A stretch of DNA of 10,725 nucleotides from NCBI GenBank assembly GCA_030595765.1, contig JAUVCJ010000058.1, positions 1-10,725 of the forward strand, in the 5' to 3' direction. The position numbers and the translations under genes were made by a program. Positions 1-6,600 of the stretch are shown piece by piece (the first letter of the stretch is position 1; the number at the start of each line of letters is the position of its first letter). The notes under the pieces were generated by a model, which saw only the letters and a program-made list of their open reading frames with translations, made no database searches and had not been told where the DNA came from. Source of the DNA: Thermoplasmatota archaeon. Lineage in GTDB: Archaea; Thermoplasmatota; Thermoplasmata; GCA-020350865; JAUVCJ01.

Positions 1-252
1 GATTCCGGCTATTGGATGGATAAAATCGTCAAACTCACGAATGCGAAACAAAAGAATTCTAGTGCCTTTCTTAATTATCTCGGAGGCAAGAGGGATGGGT
101 AGATAGGGGAATGGACGGCTGAGGATTGGAGACTGAATAGAAGAATGAATGGGCCGATCGGTGATATTGGCAATAATTTGGGTTATTTCAGGAAAAACTT
201 GAATACCTGCCATTCCATTGGCTCAGTGTGATAATATTGAGGATGTGATGAT
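1..252. other. Left-edge stretch without a confident gene
   Basis: No complete gene is visible here. On the plus strand, frame 1 is open from the window edge to a TAG at 100-102 and would encode a 33-residue C-terminus ending in GGKRDG. Frame 2 is also open, to a TAG at 104-106. On the minus strand the register matching plus frame 1 is open from an ATG at 211-213 to the window edge (about 71 codons, rich in Ile and Pro). The frames conflict, none shows a recognisable motif, and no strong ribosome binding site supports the minus ATG. One of them may be the end of a gene lying outside the window. The rest, to 252, is the upstream region of the next gene and shows no strong TATA box. Confidence 0.4.
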
Positions 253-546
253 ATGGAAGAATATGACCTGATCCTAAGGGGCATGGTGCTGGTATTTGCT
301 GTTGCCCTCCTTTACCTGGCTCTAATGAGTTACAGGAGGGTGCCAAAGCGCTCATTGCTTCTCATGGCTGGCGCTTTCGGAGTGCTCGCTTTGAAAGGAA
401 TTGTTCTCGTTATCGCCTATTTTGACAGGGACTTGAATGTCACTGCGTCCCAGGTATGGTTCAATTCCGTTTTCGACCTTGCTGTTTTACTTCTACTTTT
501 CTTTGGCCTGTTCCTGAGAAGGGGCGGGAGGATTCCAGGTTCCTGA
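253..546 (+). CDS. Small three-helix membrane protein next to a wHTH regulator
   Basis: A 97-residue integral membrane protein of unknown function. Three hydrophobic segments are visible, at about residues 7-26, 34-56 and 67-87, separated by a short basic loop (YRRVPKRS) and an acidic loop (FDRDLN), with a basic C-terminal end (RRGGR). It has no signal peptide, cysteine or catalytic motif. The ATG is the first possible start in frame, because a TGA lies five codons upstream at 238-240; GATGTGAT just before it is a weak match to the archaeal Shine-Dalgarno sequence. The stop is 18 nt before the winged-helix regulator, so the two are probably co-transcribed. Small three-helix proteins paired with such regulators are common in Euryarchaeota (the DUF7521-type families). 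By that analogy it may be a membrane partner or signal input for the regulator, which is inference. Confidence 0.8.
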   Translation: MEEYDLILRGMVLVFAVALLYLALMSYRRVPKRSLLLMAGAFGVLALKGIVLVIAYFDRDLNVTASQVWFNSVFDLAVLLLLFFGLFLRRGGRIPGS

Positions 547-556
547 ATGCGGGGCT

Positions 557-560
557 GAGG
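557..560 (+). promoter_or_regulatory. Ribosome binding site of the wHTH regulator
   Basis: GAGG lies four nucleotides before the ATG at 565, within the 18-nt gap after the membrane protein gene. An in-frame TGA at 556-558 excludes any longer version of the regulator, so this site and the ATG fix its start. Confidence 0.55.
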
Positions 561-564
561 CACC

Positions 565-1092
565 ATGCCTGAGAAGCACATCTTGCTGGAGACCAGACGC
601 AGGCTCTATGAACTGCTTCAGGAGTATCCAGGCCTTCATATGAGGGAACTCTCTCGCAGGTGTGACATTCCAATTGGCAACCTAAAATATCACGTTGACT
701 ACCTGTTGAAGAACGAGGTCCTGGTTGAGGTGGAGGAAGGTGATAAAAAGCGCCTCTATGTAAAGGACAAAAAAATGGGGGCAACTGAGCGCAGGGTGCT
801 GGGTGTGTTGCGTAACGAGATATCCAGAGGGTTGATCATATTCATTCTACTCAATCCAGGTGCCGAATATTCCCTAATAAAGGATAACTTCGACCTCAAG
901 CCTTCCAAACTATCCTATTACCTGAAAAAACTCATAGACAAGGGAATAATCGAGAGAATCGCTAAGGGCAGGTCAAACAATTACAAGGTTCTAGACCCTG
1001 ACCTAATTGCTGGGGTCATCATCACTTACAGGCCTACGTTCAGAGATAGACTGGCCGACCTTTTCGTTGAAGCATGGTCTGGGGATGAGTGA
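565..1092 (+). CDS. Transcriptional regulator with two winged helix-turn-helix domains
   Basis: A 175-residue cytoplasmic DNA-binding protein. The first wHTH spans about residues 10-66: a helix (RRLYELLQEYPG), the helix-turn-helix MRELSRRCDIPIGNLKYHVD, then a wing ending in KKRLYV. The second spans about residues 77-147: ERRVLGVLRNEISRG, a turn with LKPSKLSYYLKKLIDKG as recognition helix, and a wing (IAKGRSNNYKV). The C-terminus carries YRPTFRDRLADLFVEAW, an end seen in archaeal regulators of this two-HTH type (COG3398-like, from memory). No ligand-binding domain or metal-binding cysteine cluster is visible. It lies 18 nt after a three-helix membrane protein and is probably in its operon, so it may respond to a membrane signal. 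Its targets are unknown; its own promoter region and the repeat array just downstream are candidates. Confidence 0.88.
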   Translation: MPEKHILLETRRRLYELLQEYPGLHMRELSRRCDIPIGNLKYHVDYLLKNEVLVEVEEGDKKRLYVKDKKMGATERRVLGVLRNEISRGLIIFILLNPGAEYSLIKDNFDLKPSKLSYYLKKLIDKGIIERIAKGRSNNYKVLDPDLIAGVIITYRPTFRDRLADLFVEAWSGDE

Positions 1093-1154
1093 ACCCCTAA
1101 GTGCCCGGAATTTAGTGGCTCGCTAGTGCAGACCTCCCGTGCAATAAGAACAAT

Positions 1155-1227
1155 CCAATCTTCATTTAGCATCCAATCTTCATATAGCATCACAATCTTC
1201 ATTTGCCATCCAATCTTCATGCAGTGA
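1155..1227. repeat. Degenerate 18-bp tandem repeat, about four copies
   Basis: Four successive units begin at 1155, 1173, 1191 and 1210. Each contains CAATCTTCAT, followed in the first three by a TTTAGCAT, ATAGCAT or TTTGCCAT-like tail. The third unit is one base longer, and the fourth keeps only its first half (to 1220). The array starts 62 bp after the regulator stop codon and ends about 110 bp before the VAT TATA box. The regular spacing of nearly two helical turns would place repeated protein contacts on one DNA face, but no function is shown. Confidence 0.85.
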
Positions 1228-1275
1228 AGTGATACAAGATCAAAATCAGGCTGAACTCCCCCAGGACGAACTGCA

Positions 1276-1281
1276 TTTTTT
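1276..1281 (+). terminator. Possible oligo-T terminator of the regulator operon
   Basis: A run of six T residues on the plus strand, 184 nt after the regulator stop codon. Archaeal transcription often ends at T-rich tracts without a hairpin. This is the longest such run between the two genes, but the distance is long and the call is weak. Confidence 0.25.
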
Positions 1282-1338
1282 GAACTATCGAGGACGATAA
1301 CTCCTAGACCAATAAACCATAACAGTTAAGCATAATCC

Positions 1339-1346
1339 TTTTTATA
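1339..1346 (+). promoter_or_regulatory. TATA box of the VAT gene
   Basis: TTTTTATA is a good archaeal TATA-like element. Its centre lies about 24 bp before the ATG at 1366, which is where transcription would be expected to begin. The mRNA is therefore predicted to be leaderless or nearly so, in agreement with the absence of any Shine-Dalgarno sequence before that ATG. This position also argues against the TTG at 1354, which would lie upstream of the predicted transcription start. Confidence 0.6.
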
Positions 1347-1365
1347 CCTGCACTTGGCGATTTCC

Positions 1366-3582
1366 ATGGATGAGATGATCATTGTCAAGGTGGCTGAAGC
1401 ACTCCAGTCTGATGTAGGGCATGGTAGAGCCCGAATAGATACCAATACCAGAACTGAACTGGGTCTTGAACCTGGAGATATTGTGGAGATCAAGGGCAAA
1501 AAGATCACAGCCGCAAAAGTATTTAGAGTGCTTCAGGAGGATGAGAACAAGGGCATCATAAGGGCTGATGGGCTTGTTAGGAAGAACGCAGGTGTCTCCA
1601 TAGGGGAAAAAGTGGAGATAAGAAAAATTGAGATGGAGGATGCAACCGAGATCGTAATCGCGCCTCTAATATCCGAATCACACAGACTCAAGTTCGGTGC
1701 TGGCATCGAGACATTCGTCAAACGCGGCCTCCTCAAAAGACCACTTACAATGGGGGACACCATCATAGTGCCTGGAATTGCCCTCATGGGCGGGTCACTG
1801 CCATTTCTGGTGGTTAGCGCCAAGCCTACTGGAATAGTGCAGATCATCGAAAGTACCGAAGTCATTGTCAAGGATGAACCTGTGAAGGAAGGGGAAATGA
1901 TCTCTGCCGGAGTCACGTATGAGGACATCGGAGGCCTAAAAGAGGAGTTGCTCAGGGTCAGGGAAATGATCGAGCTTCCACTCAAGCATCCTGAACTATT
2001 CGACAGACTGGGAATAGACCCTCCAAAAGGTGTGCTTCTCTACGGCCCTCCTGGAACTGGAAAGACTCTAATTGCAAAGGCAGTGGCCAGCGAGGCTGGA
2101 GCTAATTTCTTCTCCATCCAAGGCCCTGAGATCATGTCCAAGTACTATGGCCAGAGCGAGGAGAAGCTTCGAGAGATATTCAAAAAGGCCGAGGAAGAAG
2201 CCCCTTCGGTGATATTCCTTGACGAGTTTGACTCCATAGCGCCCAAGCGGGACGAGGTTCAAGGAGAGGTGGAAAGACGAGTCGTTGCCCAGCTATTGAC
2301 CCTGATGGACGGACTGGCTGGACGCGGGAACACCATCGTCATCGCTGCCACCAATAGGGTGGATGCCATTGACCCGGCCCTTCGCAGACCTGGCCGCTTT
2401 GACAGGGAGATATACATCGGTGTACCAGACAGAGATGGGAGGAAGGTAGTCCTGCAGATCCATACCAGAGGCATGCCAGTTGACGATGACTTTGATATCG
2501 AGTACCTGGCCTCTATCACCCACGGCTTTGTAGGTGCTGACCTGGCCGCACTGGCCAGAGAAGCTGCGATGAAGAGCCTTCGCAGATACCTCCCAGAGAT
2601 CGATCTGGAGAAGCCCATACCTCCAGAGGTGCTGGAAAAGATGAAGGTCACGGAAACGGATTTCCGAAACGCTCTAAAAGAGATTGAACCCAGCAGTCTG
2701 AGAGAAGTGCTTATCGAGATACCAAACGTGAGCTGGGATGACGTTGGAGGCCTAGAAGATATAAAGGAGAAGCTTAAGGAATCGGTTGAACTGCCTCTTA
2801 CGAATCCGGAGCTATTTAGCAATCTTGGCATCAAACCGCCCTCGGGGGTTCTCCTATATGGGCCGCCAGGCACAGGCAAGACCCTGCTTGCCAAGGCCGT
2901 TGCAAACGAAACAAACGCCAATTTCATATCTATAAAGGGTTCTGAGATCATGTCCAAATGGGTTGGAGAGTCCGAAAAAGCGGTACGAGAGATATTCAAG
3001 AAGGCAAAGCAGGTTTCGCCCTGCATCGTGTTCCTTGACGAGATCGATGCCATTGCCCCGGCACGCGGAACAGGCAATGGAGATTCCAATGTTACCGAGC
3101 GCATCGTGAACCAGCTTCTCACCTCCATTGATGGCCTTGAGTCCCTTGAGAACGTGATCACACTGGCCGCCACCAACAGACCAGACATTGTGGATTCGGC
3201 TTTGCTCCGACCTGGAAGGTTCGATCGGCATCTGCATATACCTGCTCCAGACGAGCATACCCGTCTCAAGATACTTCAGGTTCATACTGCCCGGATGCCT
3301 CTTCACGAAGATGTGACCCTGGCCAGCATTGCCAACGAGACCATTGGCTTTTCAGGCGCAGACCTCCGGGCACTTTGCAGGGAGGCCGGCATGGTACTCA
3401 TCAGAAGCAAGGACAGTGATAATCTCATTAAAATGAGGCACTTCCAGGCTGCTCTGGATCTGGTGCATCCCTCGATTACTGAGGCCGTGGTCAAGTACTA
3501 CGACGATATCGGGAAACAGCTGGAAAGGGGACGGATGCGAAAGGCCAAGGAAAAGGATACTGTAGGAACCGCTTACATCTGA
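1366..3582 (+). CDS. vat: VAT/CDC48-type AAA+ ATPase (double AAA unfoldase)
   Basis: Archaeal homologue of p97/VCP: a cytoplasmic hexameric ATPase that unfolds proteins and can pass them to the 20S proteasome. The 738 residues from this ATG compare with about 745 in Thermoplasma VAT. The N-domain (double-psi barrel plus a second lobe) is about residues 1-183. D1 begins at YEDIGGL (about 185) with Walker A GPPGTGKT 227-234, pore loop KYYGQS and Walker B LDEFD with D286/E287 (most relatives have DEID). D2 begins at about 455 with Walker A GPPGTGKT 499-506, pore loop KWVGES and Walker B LDEID with D558/E559. Both modules keep the RPGRFDR arginine region. The protein ends in AYI, matching a weak HbYX proteasome-docking motif. 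The reading frame extends to a TTG at 1354, but the TATA position and the match of MDEMIIVKVAEA with the VAT N-terminus favour the ATG. It stands alone, convergent with the giant surface gene. Confidence 0.97.
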   Translation: MDEMIIVKVAEALQSDVGHGRARIDTNTRTELGLEPGDIVEIKGKKITAAKVFRVLQEDENKGIIRADGLVRKNAGVSIGEKVEIRKIEMEDATEIVIAPLISESHRLKFGAGIETFVKRGLLKRPLTMGDTIIVPGIALMGGSLPFLVVSAKPTGIVQIIESTEVIVKDEPVKEGEMISAGVTYEDIGGLKEELLRVREMIELPLKHPELFDRLGIDPPKGVLLYGPPGTGKTLIAKAVASEAGANFFSIQGPEIMSKYYGQSEEKLREIFKKAEEEAPSVIFLDEFDSIAPKRDEVQGEVERRVVAQLLTLMDGLAGRGNTIVIAATNRVDAIDPALRRPGRFDREIYIGVPDRDGRKVVLQIHTRGMPVDDDFDIEYLASITHGFVGADLAALAREAAMKSLRRYLPEIDLEKPIPPEVLEKMKVTETDFRNALKEIEPSSLREVLIEIPNVSWDDVGGLEDIKEKLKESVELPLTNPELFSNLGIKPPSGVLLYGPPGTGKTLLAKAVANETNANFISIKGSEIMSKWVGESEKAVREIFKKAKQVSPCIVFLDEIDAIAPARGTGNGDSNVTERIVNQLLTSIDGLESLENVITLAATNRPDIVDSALLRPGRFDRHLHIPAPDEHTRLKILQVHTARMPLHEDVTLASIANETIGFSGADLRALCREAGMVLIRSKDSDNLIKMRHFQAALDLVHPSITEAVVKYYDDIGKQLERGRMRKAKEKDTVGTAYI

Positions 3583-3652
3583 TCCTGCTTGGCAATATTC
3601 CCAGTGACCGGATACTGCTGCAAAGCTGCCTGCTAGAGGGAGCGCTAATGGG
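3583..3652. other. Short convergent intergenic gap
   Basis: Seventy nucleotides separate the VAT stop from the stop of the giant surface-protein gene on the other strand. I see no convincing hairpin or T-run on either strand. A direct GCTGC repeat around 3616-3628 is too short to interpret. Confidence 0.5.
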
Positions 3653-6600
3653 TTACTCCACCGGCCCTTCAGGGGATTCAGGGAACTTAGACTCATCCAT
3701 ATCTGTCTGCTCAGATTCACTAATAGGCTCATCCATATCCATCGACTCAGGTTCACTAATAGGCTCATCAGACGGCTCACTGGGCATCTCAGTCATGGGA
3801 TCATCCAACGACTCTGGCTCGCTAGCCGGCTCATCAAGAGGTTCATTGGGAGAATCGGTAATGTGCTCGTCAAGCGGCGGCTCATCTTGTGTGGTCTCAT
3901 CTCCTGCTGTTGGCCCAGTCTCTTTCTTTGTAGGATCTTCTGGAGGATCGTCTGGGGGATAGTCTGGAGGATGGTCTGGAGGATGGTCTGGAGAATGGTC
4001 TGGAGAATGTTGCCTTTTTCTAGCCTTGTTCTTTCTCAGCTGCACCATGATGCTCATTAATGCGATCAAGCCCACCAGGATAAAGGCCAACGCATAGAAA
4101 GGCATGTCATCAGGTGGGGCTGCTGCCTGTTTGACATCAATGCCGAAATCCGGGCTTGTGCTGGAGCCATTGTACCAAACTGTGTTGACCCCATCGCTTG
4201 CCCTGAAATGATAAACATGCGGGCCCACCAATAACAACGTTCTAAATACATAGAAAGCCCCGGAAGAGTTGGTGCCGGAATCATAGCTCATTGGGTTTGA
4301 CTTGCCATCAATTATAACAACAATAGATTCAGGAGGAAGACCTTCGGTGTCGCGGTACATCACTCTAAACTCGAACAGGGTGGTGGATGTACCGGTGGTC
4401 GGGTCAATTACCCCTCTTGAGAGAGACGGTGGGGCGTTGGCATCCTCCAAGGTGAGGGTCGTAAAGCTCCAAGCATAGATCAGGTCAGTGGCATCAAGAT
4501 AGTTGCCCTCAATATCCCTGACATAGAGACCATCTATAGAAACCGTATAGGTAGTGTCATAGAGCAATTCAATGTAGGGGTTAAACATCATCACAGTGTC
4601 ATTTTCCAGCCAGGAAAGCATTCCATCGGCCATGGTAATGGTGCCATTTAGGCTTGTGATCGTCAATGCATCTGAAAATAATGATGTCTGCATCTGCTTG
4701 CTAAAAGCGATCATTATAGCGCTGTCCAGAAATACGATATCGGTTGTGGAGTTGGGAGAGACCCAGATCACAATTGGTCTGTCATCTCCATAACCAACGC
4801 TGACCCTGGTGGTGTTGGAGGCCTGATTCCCTATCAAATCCTTTACTGTAAGGGTCACGATATAGTTACCAGTCCTGTTGAATGAATAGTCAGGGTTTGA
4901 GCCGTACAGAGTAATAAGCTCCCCACCAACAATGAAGGTCCAGGTATAGCTGGAGATCTCTGAGTTGTCAGAGGAGCCGGTGCCATTGAACTGAACCGCA
5001 TCATAGAGAAAAGCAGTCTGGTCCGATCCTGGGTCACTGATCGGCGAAATATCGTCGGCCAGGACACTCAGGTAGAGTTCATCATCACCCTCAAGCAAGC
5101 CATTGTCGGTTACGGTCAGAAATATCCTATACACCCCTGGCTCCCTGATGGTTACAGTAGCAAACTCACCATAATATGTGATGTGAAGCCCGGTATCGTT
5201 GTAGACCATCCAAGCCCATAGAGTAATTTCCTGGTCATCTGTAGAAAGAGAGCCATTCAGTATGAATGACTGACCCTGATAGACTGTCAGGTTCCTACCA
5301 ATAACTCCATCTGGGGTCAGAGAGGACCTCGCAACTGCTGTAGGAGGGGTTCCGTAGGTCACATTGATAAAGAGCCTGTCCGTGTCTGAAAGGCCCATAA
5401 GGTCTATTACCATCAGCTCCACTGTGAAATTTCCAATATCAGAGAATAAAAACTCAACCGATTCGCCCTCAAGGGTAGAGACCACAACACTGTTCTTTGC
5501 AATGATCCAGGTATGATTAGCAACCCCCACGTTATCATTGGAGTCACTACCATTGAACAACACTCTTGTACCTGCAACTATCACCCTGTGCCTTCCTGGT
5601 GTCTGTGATGGTGGACGATAGGAGAACGCCAATGCATCCGGCGGTTGGGTGTCATAAACATTTACCCATACACTATCAAAACCAATATTGCCAGCACCAT
5701 CCCTGACATAAAGCGTAATTGTGTGGTTGCCAACATGGTCAAACCTGTAGTGCACCTTACTGCCAAATATATTGACGCCACCACCATCCTGGTTGAAGCT
5801 CCATGTCCAGTTCAGAATAACGACGTTATCGGTTGAATCGCGGCCATCAAGGACCAGAGCTGTACCTTGGCCAAGAGTGAAGTTTCTTTTTGCAACTGCA
5901 ACAGGGGGGATCAGGTCGGGTAATACATTCATCCAGCCTACCATCTCGCCAAATAGACCTGCGGCATCTGTCACTCTGAGCAAGACAGTGTGATTACCAA
6001 CTGTTAGGATCCTTGTTGACCACAATGGTAGGTCGTGTTCTGCTACCAGACCAGCACCAAGAGTTATCTCCCATTCGTATTCCACAATAAAGTTCTGGTC
6101 TGTGGTGCCTGAGCCGTTGAATGTTACAAGTTCGCCTTGCATGATGGTCCTGTTCAAATGCTGAGTAGGGTTCCATTCTGTAGTGGTCCAGAATATTACA
6201 TCAGGAGGAATTAGGTCCGGTGTGACATTGAGCCAGAACACCACCGAGCCAAAAAGGCCAGCACCATCGCGCACTGTTAGGTTGATCAAATGATTGCCAA
6301 GCTCATCCATATCTATCTGGACCATCGAGCCATTCAAAAGCACGCTTCCCGACCCCACCAAAGAAATGTTCCAGCTCCAGTTCTGCAAGTAGCCGTTGTC
6401 AAAAGACGTGCTTCCATCCAGGTAAACCAGCATTCCCTGAAGGATGGTCCTGTTCAGGGCTGGAACCGGGTCAAGTGCGGTGGTGACCAGTACTACCGCT
6501 ACAGGCAGCTGGATGTCCTCAGTGATGTTGATCCATATCGAGGCGTGGTCCTGATTGCCAGCACCATCGGTAACTGTAAGGTTCACAGTATGATTTCCAA

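Larger units (their letters stand above)
1093..1338. other. Intergenic region between the regulator and VAT
   Basis: No gene is supported here. The region holds a degenerate 18-bp tandem repeat (1155-1220, listed separately), a T6 run at 1276-1281 that could terminate the upstream operon, and a small inverted repeat (TATCG-AGGA-CGATA, 1286-1299) about 40 bp upstream of the VAT TATA box. A 64-codon minus-strand reading frame (1026-1220) is made largely of the tandem repeat and overlaps the regulator gene, so I do not count it. Confidence 0.6.

Noticed and set aside
1026..1220. 64-codon minus-strand frame with repeated MKI/NEDW units
   Set aside because: It consists mostly of the 18-bp tandem repeat and overlaps the end of the wHTH regulator. 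There is no domain and no promoter.
1155..1227. CRISPR array
   Set aside because: The units are 18-19 bp in direct tandem with no spacers, there are only four, and no cas gene is near.
2259..3269. 336-codon minus-strand open frame inside the VAT gene
   Set aside because: It is antisense to the two conserved AAA modules and its product is Ser/Arg-rich with no motif. It is a codon-bias shadow of VAT.
3583..3652. Bidirectional terminator between VAT and the giant gene
   Set aside because: I found no stable inverted repeat and no T-run of five or more on either strand.
3648..3962. 104-codon plus-strand frame rich in Ser and Gly
   Set aside because: It is the complement of the acidic repetitive tail of the giant gene. 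The Gly/Ser repetition comes from the GGCTCATC-type DNA repeats.
3863..4060. Plus-strand frame with repeated WRMVWRMV units
   Set aside because: It is a translation of the 12-bp minisatellite in another frame, without start-site support, and lies inside the giant gene.
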